Source: Comamonas antarctica (GTDB taxonomy: Bacteria; Pseudomonadota; Gammaproteobacteria; Burkholderiales; Burkholderiaceae_C). Taken from it: a DNA stretch of 64,000 bases. This document shows, piece by piece, positions 10,962 through 20,740 of the stretch; within the stretch, counting starts at the first letter, position 1, and the number at the start of each line of letters is the position of its first letter. The translations under genes were made by a program, and so were the position numbers. The DNA lies in assembly GCF_013363755.1 (NCBI RefSeq), contig NZ_CP054840.1, forward strand, positions 3,589,501 through 3,653,500. Direction: 5' to 3'. Under the pieces are notes generated by a model that saw only the letters and a program-made list of their open reading frames with translations, ran no database searches and was not told where the DNA came from.

Positions 10962-12329
10962 TCAACTGCCCCGTTCGAGCCGGGCAAAGACCGTGGCCGA
11001 GAACAGCGTCAGCACGCCCATGCAGACAAAGGTTGCCTGGAAGGCATGCAGCACGTCTTCGGGCCGCGCCTGGCCCCACAGGCCGTGGAATCCCGCCAGC
11101 ACGGCCCCGGCGATGCCCACGCCCAGGCCCATGGCCAGCATCTGCACCATCGACAGCAGGCTGGTGCCGCTGCTCGCATGGTGGGCTTCAAGGTCTTTGA
11201 GCGTGACGGTGTTCATGGCCGTGAACTGCATGGAGTTGGTGGCGCCAAACACCAGCAGCTGCAGGATGCGCAGCCACTGCGGCTGATCGGGCGATACCAG
11301 CGCGAAACTGGCGATCATCAGCGCCAGCAGCAGCGTGTTGCCCACCAGCGTGCGCCGGTAGCCCCAGCGGCCGATCAGCGCCGATGCCACGCGCTTGACG
11401 GTCATGCTGGCAATGACCGTGGGCAGCATCATCATGCCGGCCTGCATGGGCGAAAAGCCCAGGCAGACCTGCAGCACCAGCGGAATCAGGAACGGGATGC
11501 AGGATCCGCCCAGGCGTGAGAACAGGTTGCCCAGCAAGCCGATGCGCAGGCTGCGCACCGCGAACAGCGTGGGCGCAAACAGCGGATCGGGCCGGCGCGG
11601 CGCATGCCACCAGTAGGCGAGCAGGCTGGCCACGCCCGCGCCCAGCAAGGCGGCCGACCCGATCGCGCCCAGCAGCGCATGGCCTTCGAGCGCCATCGAT
11701 ACCGCGACCATGGCGAACGCCAGCATGCCATAGCCCAGGCCGTCGAAGCGCCGGCTCGGGATGGGTTCGGCATCGCGCATATGGCGCAGCGTGGCCAGCA
11801 GGCCGAGCACGCCCACCGGCACATTGACCAGGAAGATCCAGTGCCATGAGGCGTATTCGACCATCCAGCCCCCCAGCGTCGGCCCGATCAACGGACCCAC
11901 CAGGCCCGGCAGCGTGACGAAGCTCATCGCCTTGAGGAACTGCTCGCGCGGAAACGCGCGCAGCACCGCCAGCCGCCCCACGGGCAGCAGCAGCGCGCCG
12001 CCGCAGCCCTGCACGATGCGCGCCAGCACCAGCTGGTTCAGGCTCGCGGCAATCGCGCACAACAGCGAACCGAGCACGAACAGCGTGATCGCCGTCAGAT
12101 ACACGCGGCGCGTGCCGAAGCGGTCCGCGACCCAGCCCGAGGCCGGAATGACCAGCGCCATGGTCAATGAATAGGACACGATCACCGACTGCATGCGCAG
12201 CGGGCTTTCGCCCAGCGCCAGCGCCATGGCCGGCAGCGCGGTGTTGACGATGGTGGCATCCAGCGTCTGCATGAAGAAGCCCAGCGCCACCAGCCACAGC
12301 AGCACCGAATTCGAGCGAACAAGCGTCAT
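10962..12329 (-). CDS. MFS multidrug transporter, DHA2 (EmrB/MdtD-like)
   Basis: A 455-residue polytopic protein with about 13-14 hydrophobic segments. Motif D1-like LDATIVNTALPAM lies in the first helix, motif A-type DRFGTRR after TM2, and motif C-like GLVGPLIGPTLGGWM in TM5. This pattern marks drug:H+ antiporters of the DHA2 type, probably MdtD-like, in the inner membrane. The substrate is unknown, and no regulator or membrane-fusion partner is next to it, so it is a stand-alone pump. Confidence 0.88.
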   Translation of the reverse strand: MTLVRSNSVLLWLVALGFFMQTLDATIVNTALPAMALALGESPLRMQSVIVSYSLTMALVIPASGWVADRFGTRRVYLTAITLFVLGSLLCAIAASLNQLVLARIVQGCGGALLLPVGRLAVLRAFPREQFLKAMSFVTLPGLVGPLIGPTLGGWMVEYASWHWIFLVNVPVGVLGLLATLRHMRDAEPIPSRRFDGLGYGMLAFAMVAVSMALEGHALLGAIGSAALLGAGVASLLAYWWHAPRRPDPLFAPTLFAVRSLRIGLLGNLFSRLGGSCIPFLIPLVLQVCLGFSPMQAGMMMLPTVIASMTVKRVASALIGRWGYRRTLVGNTLLLALMIASFALVSPDQPQWLRILQLLVFGATNSMQFTAMNTVTLKDLEAHHASSGTSLLSMVQMLAMGLGVGIAGAVLAGFHGLWGQARPEDVLHAFQATFVCMGVLTLFSATVFARLERGS

Positions 12330-12356
12330 GGGAAAGGGTCGGACTCGCCTACCGAC

Positions 12357-12384
12357 GTAAAAAAACCGCCTGAAACAGGCGGTT
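12357..12384 (-). terminator. Rho-independent terminator after erpA
   Basis: The stem AACCGCCTG/CAGGCGGTT with loop AAA is followed on the minus strand by a T run. A second GC hairpin (GGCCCTGC/GCAGGGCC, about 12393-12412) lies between it and the erpA stop. Confidence 0.85.
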
Positions 12385-12432
12385 GGGCAGAGGGCCCTGC
12401 AGCATGCAGGGCCAGCTGGAGTGTTGTGGGGC

Positions 12433-12798
12433 TCAAGCCGAGAAGCTCGAGCCGCAGCCGCAAGTGGTGGTCGCGTTCGGATTCTTGATCACGAACTGCG
12501 CGCCCTGCAGGTCTTCCTTGTAGTCGATCTCGGCGCCGACCAGGTACTGGTAGCTCATCGCGTCGATCAGCAGCGACACGCCGTTCTTGGTCATGGTGGT
12601 GTCGTCTTCATTGGTGATTTCATCGAATGTGAAACCATACTGGAAGCCCGAGCAGCCGCCGCCTTGCACGAACACGCGCAGCTTCAGCTCGGGGTTGCCC
12701 TCTTCGGCAATCAGGTCTGCCACCTTGGCCGCAGCGCTGTCGGTGAAGATGATGGGAGAGGGCATTTCGCTCTGGATGTTTTCTGCAACGGCGCTCAT
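12433..12798 (-). CDS. erpA: A-type iron-sulfur cluster insertion protein ErpA
   Basis: The 121-residue product delivers [Fe-S] clusters to apo-enzymes. The three conserved cysteines are present as [11 protein letters not shown] and the C-terminal CGCGSSFS. The N-terminal extension ([15 protein letters not shown]) is typical of betaproteobacterial ErpA. The start at 12798 is chosen because longer versions read through a stem-loop region. It is flanked by terminators on both sides, so it is monocistronic. Confidence 0.95.
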   Translation of the reverse strand: MSAVAENIQSEMPSPIIFTDSAAAKVADLIAEEGNPELKLRVFVQGGGCSGFQYGFTFDEITNEDDTTMTKNGVSLLIDAMSYQYLVGAEIDYKEDLQGAQFVIKNPNATTTCGCGSSFSA

Positions 12799-12866
12799 GT
12801 GGGTACTCCGGTATTCAGGTTTGAGGGGAATGGTAATGCAAACCGCTCGGGAATTCCGGCCGCCGC

Positions 12867-12887
12867 CACTTGCCTCCAAGGCAAGTG
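12867..12887. repeat. Hairpin in the erpA upstream region
   Basis: Perfect 8-bp inverted repeat CACTTGCC-TCCAA-GGCAAGTG, 69 bases upstream of the erpA start. It has no T run on either strand, so it is not a classic terminator; it may be a leader structure or an operator. Function unknown. Confidence 0.35.
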
Positions 12888-12916
12888 GGGCCTTTATCCC
12901 GCGGCTGCCGCCCAAA

Positions 12917-12944
12917 AGCAAAAAGCCACCCGAAGGTGGCTTTT
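12917..12944 (-). terminator. Rho-independent terminator of the rplM-rpsI operon
   Basis: The stem AAAAGCCACC/GGTGGCTTTT with loop CGAA is followed on the minus strand by TTTTTGCTTTT, 47 bases beyond the rpsI stop. Confidence 0.88.
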
Positions 12945-12990
12945 CTTGCGCCTGCCGCAAAGGCTGCGGCAGACTGCAGGACTTGTCGGC

Positions 12991-13383
12991 TTAACGCTTC
13001 GAGAACTGCTTGGCGCGGCGAGCAGAGCGCAGGCCGACCTTCTTACGTTCGACTTCACGGGCATCGCGCGTCACGAAGCCGGCTTGGCTCAGGACGGGCT
13101 TCAGGCCTGCGTCATAGTCGATCAGGGCACGGGTGATGCCGTGACGGGCAGCACCGGCCTGGCCGGATTCGCCGCCGCCGTGCACATTGATCTGCACGTC
13201 GAAGGCTTCGAGGTTTTCCGTGAGTGCCAGCGGTTGCTTAGCAATCATGATGGAAGTTTCGCGGCCGAAGTACTGCTGAATGTCTTTGCCATTCACAGTG
13301 ATCTTGCCGGAACCCTTCTTCAGAAACACGCGGGCGACGCTGGACTTGCGACGGCCGGTGCCATTGTTCCAATCACCAATCAT
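12991..13383 (-). CDS. rpsI: 30S ribosomal protein S9
   Basis: The 130-residue protein ends in the family-specific basic tail RRAKQFSKR, which reaches the P-site tRNA. It shows [13 protein letters not shown] near the N terminus and [15 protein letters not shown] in the middle. It lies 11 bases downstream of rplM, the universal L13-S9 pair. Confidence 0.98.
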   Translation of the reverse strand: MIGDWNNGTGRRKSSVARVFLKKGSGKITVNGKDIQQYFGRETSIMIAKQPLALTENLEAFDVQINVHGGGESGQAGAARHGITRALIDYDAGLKPVLSQAGFVTRDAREVERKKVGLRSARRAKQFSKR

Positions 13384-13394
13384 CTCAAGGCTCC

Positions 13395-13823
13395 TTAGAT
13401 TTCCAGCGCTTTGGGCTGCTGTGCGGTGTGGGGATGCTCAGCACCGCCATACACCTTGAGTTTCTTGATCATGGCATAGCCCAGGGGACCCTTGGGCAGC
13501 ATGCCCTTGACGGCCTTTTCCAGGGCGCGACCGGGGTGCTTCGACTGCATGTCACGGAAGTTCGTGGCAGTGATGCCGCCGGGGAAGCCGGAATGACGGT
13601 AGTACACCTTGTCCAGGGACTTGGTGCCGGTCACTTTGAGCTGGGCAGCGTTGATGATGACGATGAAGTCGCCGGTATCAACGTGAGGTGTGTAAATGGC
13701 TTTGTGTTTGCCGCGCAGACGGAGGGCAACTTCGCTGGCTACCCGGCCGAGCACCTTGTCGGTGGCGTCAATCACAAACCACTCGTGTTGCACCTCAGCG
13801 GGTTTTGCGCTGAATGTAGACAT
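13395..13823 (-). CDS. rplM: 50S ribosomal protein L13
   Basis: The 142-residue length is exactly that of the family. It starts [11 protein letters not shown] and contains [14 protein letters not shown] and [20 protein letters not shown]. It is the first gene of the L13-S9 operon. A clear sigma-70 promoter lies about 150 bases upstream, leaving a leader of roughly 140 nt. The same frame is open much further upstream, but that part is antisense to rlmJ. Confidence 0.98.
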   Translation of the reverse strand: MSTFSAKPAEVQHEWFVIDATDKVLGRVASEVALRLRGKHKAIYTPHVDTGDFIVIINAAQLKVTGTKSLDKVYYRHSGFPGGITATNFRDMQSKHPGRALEKAVKGMLPKGPLGYAMIKKLKVYGGAEHPHTAQQPKALEI

Positions 13824-13971
13824 GAGATTTCTCTTTTCGATAAGAGGGTTTGACGGTCCTTTTCCACGGTCGGCGCTTCTCTGAAGGAAGCCTCTTAGGT
13901 GGCGATGCACCCGGCATTGCATGCCCGATTGCACTCCGCCGCGGGACCTGAAAATCGCTGCGAAGCCCGCC

Positions 13972-14000
13972 ATTATACGAAATGCCGCAACCCTTGTCCT
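13972..14000 (-). promoter_or_regulatory. Sigma-70 promoter for rplM-rpsI
   Basis: On the minus strand, a perfect -10 box TATAAT (13977-13972) lies 17 bases from a -35 box AGGACA (14000-13995; 4 of 6 match TTGACA). Predicted transcription start is near 13965. Confidence 0.7.
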
Positions 14001-14090
14001 GCATGTCCCTCGGCCGGCATGTAAAAATACCCGCCCATTCCCAAAGACCTGCGCGCTTGCCTCCTGGCGGCGGCTGGTTACCATTGCTCC

Positions 14091-14957
14091 ATGTTCAGTT
14101 ACCGCCACGCCTTCCATGCGGGCAACCACGCCGACGTGCTCAAGCACGCGGTGCTGATTGCCACCTTGCAATACCTCACGCAGAAAGACGCGGCGCTGAC
14201 CGTTCTGGACACGCACGCCGGCGCCGGCCTGTACCGCCTCGACGGCGACTACGCCAGCAAGAGCGGCGAAGCCAGCGAAGGCGTGCTCAAGCTCGCAGCC
14301 ACGCCGGCTGAAGAACTCGCGCCCATCCTGCAGGAATACCTGGCGATGGTGCGCTCCTTCAACCAGGGCGCCAACATCCGCAACTACCCGGGCTCGCCCT
14401 TCATCAGCCAGGCCCTGCTGCGCCCGCACGACAAGCTCAAGCTGTTCGAGCTGCACCCGACCGACATGCGCTCGCTGGCCGGCAACGTGACCCAGCTCGA
14501 AGCCGGCCGCCAGTTGGCGGTGCTGCACGAGGATGGTTTCGAAGGCGTGAAGAAGTTCCTGCCGCCGGTGTCGCGCCGCGCGCTGCTGCTGTGCGACCCG
14601 AGCTATGAATTGAAGACCGACTACGGCCGCGTGCTCGACATGGTGGCCGACAGCCTCAAGCGCTTCCCCACCGGCACCTACGCCGTGTGGTACCCGATCA
14701 TTCCGCGCCCCGAAGCGCACGACCTTCCGCGCCGCCTCAAGACCATGGCCGTCAAGGCCGGCAAGAGCTGGCTGCATGTCACGCTCACCGTGAAGAGCAA
14801 CAAGACCTCGGAGCGCGGCGGCCTCCCGGCCAGCGGCATGTTCATCATCAGCCCGCCGTTCCAGCTCAAGGAACAGCTCAAGCCCGCCATGCCGCAGCTG
14901 GTCAAGCTGCTGGGCCAGGACGGCAACGCCACCTTCTCGCTCGAGTCGGGCGGCTGA
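14091..14957 (+). CDS. rlmJ: 23S rRNA (adenine(2030)-N6)-methyltransferase
   Basis: The 288-residue protein begins [19 protein letters not shown], the diagnostic RlmJ N terminus, with a SAM-binding segment [11 protein letters not shown] and the catalytic DPSY motif (LLCDPSYE). It methylates A2030 of 23S rRNA. It is divergent from the L13-S9 operon, so translation-related genes face each other. A Comamonadaceae-type dispersed repeat follows the stop. Confidence 0.95.
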   Translation: MFSYRHAFHAGNHADVLKHAVLIATLQYLTQKDAALTVLDTHAGAGLYRLDGDYASKSGEASEGVLKLAATPAEELAPILQEYLAMVRSFNQGANIRNYPGSPFISQALLRPHDKLKLFELHPTDMRSLAGNVTQLEAGRQLAVLHEDGFEGVKKFLPPVSRRALLLCDPSYELKTDYGRVLDMVADSLKRFPTGTYAVWYPIIPRPEAHDLPRRLKTMAVKAGKSWLHVTLTVKSNKTSERGGLPASGMFIISPPFQLKEQLKPAMPQLVKLLGQDGNATFSLESGG

Positions 14958-14991
14958 CCCACCGGCGTACCGGTCGAAGGGCTGCCGAGCA

Positions 14992-15047
14992 CCCTGAGCC
15001 TGTCGAAGGGCCTGAGCTTGGCGAAGGGCACGCTGTCGAAGGATGAC
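14992..15047. repeat. Dispersed intergenic repeat (CTGAGCcTGTCGAAGG family), tandem partial copies
   Basis: CCTGAGCCTGTCGAAGGG is followed by CCTGAGCTTGGCGAAGGG and a third partial CTGTCGAAGGATGA. The same core recurs at 47757-47788, 47833-47862 and 59108-59140. From memory, this core is widespread between genes in betaproteobacteria. Confidence 0.75.
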
Positions 15048-15084
15048 GGGCCTGCCGTCAAGCGACAGATGGCATGCCGCCCGT

Positions 15085-15873
15085 TCAGCGCCGGCGCACC
15101 GGCTTCTTCGCCGGCGCCTTCCTGCTCGCCAGCGCGCGCGCGGCCTGCGGCGCCGGTTGGTCCTCGGCGGCCACGCGCGTATCGTCGCCTTCGTCGAACA
15201 TTTCCGGGCACTCCTCCTCGTCCTTGTCGAGCTGCCACAGCTCGACCGGCTTGATGCCCAGGCCCACCATGCCCAGCGCCTCGGCCGCGCCCTGGCTCAG
15301 GTCGATCACCCGGTTGTGGGAAAACGGGCCACGGTCGTTGATGCGCACCACCACCGCCTTGCCCGTGACGGAGCTGCGCACGCATACGCGCGTGCCGAAC
15401 GCCAGCGTGCGGTGCGCGGCCGTGAGGTCCTGGCTGTCGAAACGCTCGCCGCTGGCGGTACGCCGGCCATGGAAGCGCGGGCCGTACCAGGAGGCAAGTC
15501 CTTGCTGGTCGCTTTCGCGCGGCGGCGACAGTTCGTAGGGCGAGGAAGCTGCCGGCTCTGCGGGCACTGCGGGCTCGGCCACGGGCGACGGGATGGCGCG
15601 GGGCAGGCGCGGCTTGCGCGGCGGGGGCGGCGCGGGTTGCTCGAAAGGCTCCAGCGGCTGGAGCGAAGTGGAAGCCTCCGGGCAGGGCTGGGTCGTGGTG
15701 TCGCCCTCGCCACCGCCCACGGGCACGCGGCAGGTGGCCAGCGCGTCCTCGACTTCATTGGCCACGGGCAAGGGCGCACAGGCCGCGAGCCACATCGACA
15801 TGCCGATCAGCCCGCACCAGCGGCGCCATCGCCCCGGTTCACGCCGCATCAAGCGGCTCTTGCTTTCATCCAT
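15085..15873 (-). CDS. rlpA: RlpA-like septal ring lipoprotein / lytic transglycosylase
   Basis: The 262-residue product has a lipoprotein signal ending in LAAC (Cys at about residue 32) and a Pro/Ala-rich linker. A double-psi beta-barrel domain (about residues 125-215) follows with [19 protein letters not shown], the hallmark of RlpA, and VRINDRGPF. RlpA proteins cleave denuded glycan strands at septa. There is no SPOR domain here; the C terminus is acidic then basic (AKKPVRRR), unlike E. coli RlpA. The ATG at 15873 has an AGGAAG ribosome site; an ATG 8 codons downstream is an alternative. Confidence 0.88.
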   Translation of the reverse strand: MDESKSRLMRREPGRWRRWCGLIGMSMWLAACAPLPVANEVEDALATCRVPVGGGEGDTTTQPCPEASTSLQPLEPFEQPAPPPPRKPRLPRAIPSPVAEPAVPAEPAASSPYELSPPRESDQQGLASWYGPRFHGRRTASGERFDSQDLTAAHRTLAFGTRVCVRSSVTGKAVVVRINDRGPFSHNRVIDLSQGAAEALGMVGLGIKPVELWQLDKDEEECPEMFDEGDDTRVAAEDQPAPQAARALASRKAPAKKPVRRR

Positions 15874-15922
15874 TGGTCTTCCTGGAGAAGCGGCCCAGCG
15901 CCGCAACGCCCGACCGCAATGG

Positions 15923-16762
15923 TCATAACCCCAGCCGCTCGCTGATGGCCAGCACGGCCGCGCTCTGGTTCATGGTGTAGAAGTGCAGGCTCGGCGCGCC
16001 CTGACGGCGCAGACGCTCGCACAACTCGGTCACGACATCGAGGCCGAAAGCCTTGATGGAGGCAGTGTCGTCGCCATAGCCTTGCAGCTGCAGGCGGATC
16101 CAGCGCGGGATCTCGGCGCCGCAGGCATCCGAAAAACGCAGCAGCTGGGTCGAACTCGTGATCGGCATGATGCCAGGGACCACGGGAACATCCAACCCCA
16201 TCGCGCGCACGCTGTCGACAAAGCGGAAGTAGGCATCGGCATTGTAGAAATACTGCGTGATGGCCGAGTCGGCGCCGGCCTGCACCTTGGCGGCAAACGC
16301 CTGCAGGTCGGCCTGGGGCGAGCGCGCCTGGGGGTGCATCTCGGGGTAGGCGGCCACTTCGATATGGAAGGCGTCGCCGAATTCCGCACGGATGAAGGCC
16401 ACCAGATCGCTCGCGTACTGGAACTCGCCGCCCAGGCCGTAGCCGCTGGGCAGGTCGCCACGCAGCGCGACCAGGCGCGAAATGCCCATCGCCTGCAATT
16501 GGCGCAGCTCGGCGCGCACGCTTTCGCGCGTCGCGCCGACGCACGAGAAGTGCGAGGCCGCGCTCATGCCTTCCTGCTGGATTTCCTGTACCAGGCTGAA
16601 GGTGCCCGACTGGGTCGAGCCGCCTGCGCCGTAGGTCACCGAGCAGAACTCGGCGCGGCGCACGGCCAGTTGCCGGCGCACGGCGCGCAGCTTTTCCGCG
16701 CCTTCGGGGGTCTTGGGCGGGAAGAATTCGTAGCTGATGGGTAATGCGTTGCCGTGGATCAT
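15923..16762 (-). CDS. metF: Methylenetetrahydrofolate reductase
   Basis: Reduces 5,10-methylene-THF to 5-methyl-THF with FAD, supplying the methyl group for methionine synthesis. The 279-residue product starts MIHGNALPISYEFFPPKTPEG and contains CSVTYGAGGS and LRGDLP, typical of the MetF TIM barrel. Its ATG overlaps the tlyA stop by 4 bases (ATGA), so it is part of the ahcY-tlyA-metF run, which fits control of methyl-cycle genes together. Confidence 0.95.
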   Translation of the reverse strand: MIHGNALPISYEFFPPKTPEGAEKLRAVRRQLAVRRAEFCSVTYGAGGSTQSGTFSLVQEIQQEGMSAASHFSCVGATRESVRAELRQLQAMGISRLVALRGDLPSGYGLGGEFQYASDLVAFIRAEFGDAFHIEVAAYPEMHPQARSPQADLQAFAAKVQAGADSAITQYFYNADAYFRFVDSVRAMGLDVPVVPGIMPITSSTQLLRFSDACGAEIPRWIRLQLQGYGDDTASIKAFGLDVVTELCERLRRQGAPSLHFYTMNQSAAVLAISERLGL

Positions 16763-17541
16763 GCGCCCCTCCGCGCGTGCACGAAGAATTCGCGGTTGCC
16801 GTCGCCGCCGGTGATCGGGCTGTCGATCCAGCCGCGCACTGCGAGGCCGAGTTCGGCCAGGCACTCGCGGATGCGCTTCTCGACCACGGCATACGAGGCC
16901 GGATCACGCACCAGGCCGCCCTTGCCGATGTGCTCGGGCTGCAGCTCGAACTGCGGCTTGACCAGCATCAGCAGGTCGCCTTCGGGCGCGAGAAACGGCA
17001 CCACGGCCGGCAGCACCAGCGTCTGCGAAATGAAAGACAGGTCGCCGACAATCAGCCCGAACTGCTGGCTGTCGTCGGGCGCGCCCTCGAAGGCGCCGGC
17101 GTCCAGCAGCGTGTCGATGTCGAGCGTGCGCGCATTGACGCGCTCGACGCAGACGATCTTCTCGTGGCCGCGCAATGCCAGGTTCAGCTGGTCATGGCCC
17201 ACATCCACGCCAACCACGCGCTCGGCCCCCTGCTGCAGCAGGCAATCGGTGAAGCCGCCGGTCGATTGGCCGACATCGAGGCACCACTTGCCCTGCGCCG
17301 ACACCTTGAACGACGCCAGCGCGGCTTCGAGCTTGAGGCCGCCGCGCGACACGTAGCGCGCCTCGGCCACATCCAGCAGCCGCAGCTCGGCATCGCCGGC
17401 GAGGTCTTCGCTGTTCTTCTTGATGCCCTGCCATACGCCGGTGGCCGCGGTGCGCCATTCGACGCCCGAGGCAATCAGGCGCTGGGCCTGTGCACGCGAA
17501 GCGGCAAGGCCCTGGTCTACTAGCAATTGATCGGCACGCAT
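16759..17541 (-). CDS. tlyA: TlyA family rRNA (cytidine-2'-O)-methyltransferase / hemolysin-like protein
   Basis: The 260-residue protein has an N-terminal S4 RNA-binding domain (MRADQLLVDQGLAASRAQAQ) and a FtsJ-like Rossmann methyltransferase domain with CLDVGQSTGGFTDCLLQQGA as SAM motif I. It also carries the VKPQFE motif. Family members methylate rRNA; the hemolysin name is historical. The start at 17541 (MRADQ) is chosen over one six codons upstream. It sits between ahcY and metF, where it consumes SAM and yields SAH. Confidence 0.9.
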   Translation of the reverse strand: MRADQLLVDQGLAASRAQAQRLIASGVEWRTAATGVWQGIKKNSEDLAGDAELRLLDVAEARYVSRGGLKLEAALASFKVSAQGKWCLDVGQSTGGFTDCLLQQGAERVVGVDVGHDQLNLALRGHEKIVCVERVNARTLDIDTLLDAGAFEGAPDDSQQFGLIVGDLSFISQTLVLPAVVPFLAPEGDLLMLVKPQFELQPEHIGKGGLVRDPASYAVVEKRIRECLAELGLAVRGWIDSPITGGDGNREFFVHARRGA

Positions 17542-17655
17542 GGAGAAAATCCGTCTCAAAAAAGAAATCGCCGCCGAGGGTCACCGACCACCGGCAAAGC
17601 CGCCCCCTAGGACGCGAAAACTTTCATAGAGCTTGCAAGACGCATGGCCTATGAA

Positions 17656-17766
17656 CTGGCGCGGCCCAGCATGGAGGCAGCGAGGAAGGGCCGCCCCGCA
17701 CCGAGGCTGCCGTCCCCCTCCACCGAAGGATGAGAGGGGGAAGCGACGTAAGTCGCTCAGGGGGTG
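17656..17766 (-). repeat. Dispersed Comamonadaceae-type intergenic repeat after ahcY
   Basis: Two hairpins stand side by side: CCCCCTC (17714-17720)/GAGGGGG (17734-17740) and AGCGAC (17742-17747)/GTCGCT (17752-17757), followed by CAGGGGG. I recall elements of this form (CCCCCTGAGCG..CGCTTCCCCCTCTC..GAGGGGGACGGC) in many intergenic regions of Acidovorax, Comamonas and relatives. It occupies most of the ahcY-tlyA gap, about 230 bases with no other gene seen. It could also terminate ahcY transcripts. Confidence 0.6.
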
Positions 17767-17768
17767 CA

Positions 17769-19199
<1,431 letters not shown>

Positions 19200-19263
19200 G
19201 GTTTTCTCCGTTACGGATGGCAAAACCACGCTCTGGGGGGAAGGCACTCACCGCACAGACGAC

Positions 19264-19372
19264 GTGGGTGAGCGTCGTTGCGAACGCCGGGCCGGGGGCC
19301 GCTGGCGGGTTCCGAGCCTCACGCACCGCCGGGCACCGGATGGTGCGGGGGTGCGCTGCAACGCTCCTCGGA
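19264..19372 (-). promoter_or_regulatory. S-adenosylhomocysteine (SAH) riboswitch upstream of ahcY
   Basis: On the minus strand three blocks match what I recall of the ahcY/SAH motif in the expected order: CCGAGGAGCGTTGC (19371-19358), GAGGCTCGG (19320-19312) and CAACGACGCTCACCCA (19280-19265). The first CCGAG pairs with the CTCGG of the second (P1/P2 stem), and AGCGTTG can pair with CAACGACGCT in the pseudoknot region. SAH binding turns on ahcY in known cases. Between the aptamer and the start, a CTCACC/GGTGAG hairpin may form the expression platform. Confidence 0.88.
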
Positions 19373-19380
19373 AAACCGCC

Positions 19381-19386
19381 ATTCTA
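19381..19386 (-). promoter_or_regulatory. Candidate -10 box for the ahcY transcript
   Basis: TAGAAT on the minus strand ends about 10 bases before the first riboswitch block, so transcription would start almost exactly at the aptamer. The -35 region is weak. Confidence 0.45.
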
Positions 19387-19421
19387 CAAAATTTCCCAAT
19401 CCCGCGAAGCGCGGGCGGAAG

Positions 19422-20648
19422 TTAGGCCCCGGCCTTCGCGAGCTGGCGCACCCGCAATGCCATTGCCAGCACCGCCGCCAGCAACACCAGCATGAAGGCC
19501 ACCAGCCCGGACCAGCCGGTGTTCTGCATGAACCAGCCGCTGCCCGCGCCCAGCAGGCTCGAGCCCAGGTAATAGCCCAGCAGATAAAGCGACGACGCAT
19601 GGCCCTTGGCTTCGCGCGCGATCCGCCCGACCCAGCCGCTGGCCACCGAATGCGCAGTGAAGAAGCCGATGGTCATCAGCACGATGCCGGCAACGATCGC
19701 GGCCAGCGCCGGCGCGAGGGTCAGCAGCACGCCCAGCGCCATCAGCGCCACGCCGGCCAGCAGCACCGGCGCGCGCCCGAAGCGGTCGGCCAGCGCACCG
19801 GCGACCGGCGAGGCAATGGCGCCGAACAGATAGGCATAGAACACATGGCTGACCTGCAGCGGGCTCAGCGAATAGGGCGTGCCGGCGAGCAGAAAACCCA
19901 GGTAGTTGTACATGCCGACGAACACGCCCATCAGCCCGAACGCAATCACGAACAGGCCCAGCAGCCCGGGCTGCGCCAGGTGCCGGCCCCAGGCGCGCAG
20001 GTGATAGGCCGCACCCAGGCCGGTCTTGCGCACGAAGTTGCGCGAGACCGGCAGCAACAGGTAGAAGCCGATGGCCGCCAGCAGGTTGACCAGGCTCAGC
20101 GCGGCCAGCGCAATGTGCCAGTCGACATATTCGCTCATCACGCCCATGGCCACGCGCCCCAGCATGCCGCCCAGCGCCGAGCCGCCGACATAGAGGCCCA
20201 TCGCGAAACCCAGGCCGCGCGGCTCGATCTCCTCGGACAGGTAAGCCATCGCCACGGCCGGCACGCCGCCCAGCAGCAGGCCTTCGAGCGCACGCGCCGC
20301 GAGCAGCGTCTCCCAGCTGGGCGCGAGGCTGGCGGCGAGATTGCACAGCGCGGCCAGCAGCATCGAGACGAACATCAAGCCGCGCCGCCCCAGTCCCTCG
20401 GACAGCGCACCCGCCAGCACGATGGCCACCGCCAGGCAGCCCGTGGTCAGCGACAGCGACAGCGCGCTGCTGGCCGGCGTCACGCCGAAATGCGCCACGA
20501 ATGCCGGCAGCAGCGGCTGCACGCAATACAGCAGCGAGAACGTCGCGAACCCGGCAAGGAACAGCGCCAGGCTGATGCGGCGGTAGGCCGGCGTTCCGCG
20601 CGCGACCCAGGAGGCTTGCGGCGCGGCGCCGCTGGAAGGGGAAGACAT
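19422..20648 (-). CDS. MFS transporter, AraJ/YnfM-like (DHA1)
   Basis: A 408-residue protein with 12 predicted hydrophobic segments, motif A in LSEGLGRRGLM and its second-half counterpart in LADRFGRAP. The N terminus (about 25 residues) is polar. Family members export drugs or small metabolites. It lies 92 bases downstream of the cytochrome P450 gene on the same strand and may form a transcription unit with it and the duplicated-domain protein. That would make it a candidate exporter of their product. The next gene on this strand, ahcY, has its own promoter and riboswitch. Confidence 0.85.
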   Translation of the reverse strand: MSSPSSGAAPQASWVARGTPAYRRISLALFLAGFATFSLLYCVQPLLPAFVAHFGVTPASSALSLSLTTGCLAVAIVLAGALSEGLGRRGLMFVSMLLAALCNLAASLAPSWETLLAARALEGLLLGGVPAVAMAYLSEEIEPRGLGFAMGLYVGGSALGGMLGRVAMGVMSEYVDWHIALAALSLVNLLAAIGFYLLLPVSRNFVRKTGLGAAYHLRAWGRHLAQPGLLGLFVIAFGLMGVFVGMYNYLGFLLAGTPYSLSPLQVSHVFYAYLFGAIASPVAGALADRFGRAPVLLAGVALMALGVLLTLAPALAAIVAGIVLMTIGFFTAHSVASGWVGRIAREAKGHASSLYLLGYYLGSSLLGAGSGWFMQNTGWSGLVAFMLVLLAAVLAMALRVRQLAKAGA

Positions 20649-20740
20649 GGCCAGAGCAGAGAAAAAAAGCAGACCCCGCGATTGTGCGGTGCAACGCAGC
20701 TTGCGCCGCAGCGCGGCTGCCCGCCTCCCCGCCGCAGGCG

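Noticed and set aside
13395..14777. A 460-codon reading of the rplM frame extending across rlmJ
   Set aside because: Only the first-named 142 codons match L13. The extension is antisense to rlmJ, and a sigma-70 promoter for rplM sits inside it.
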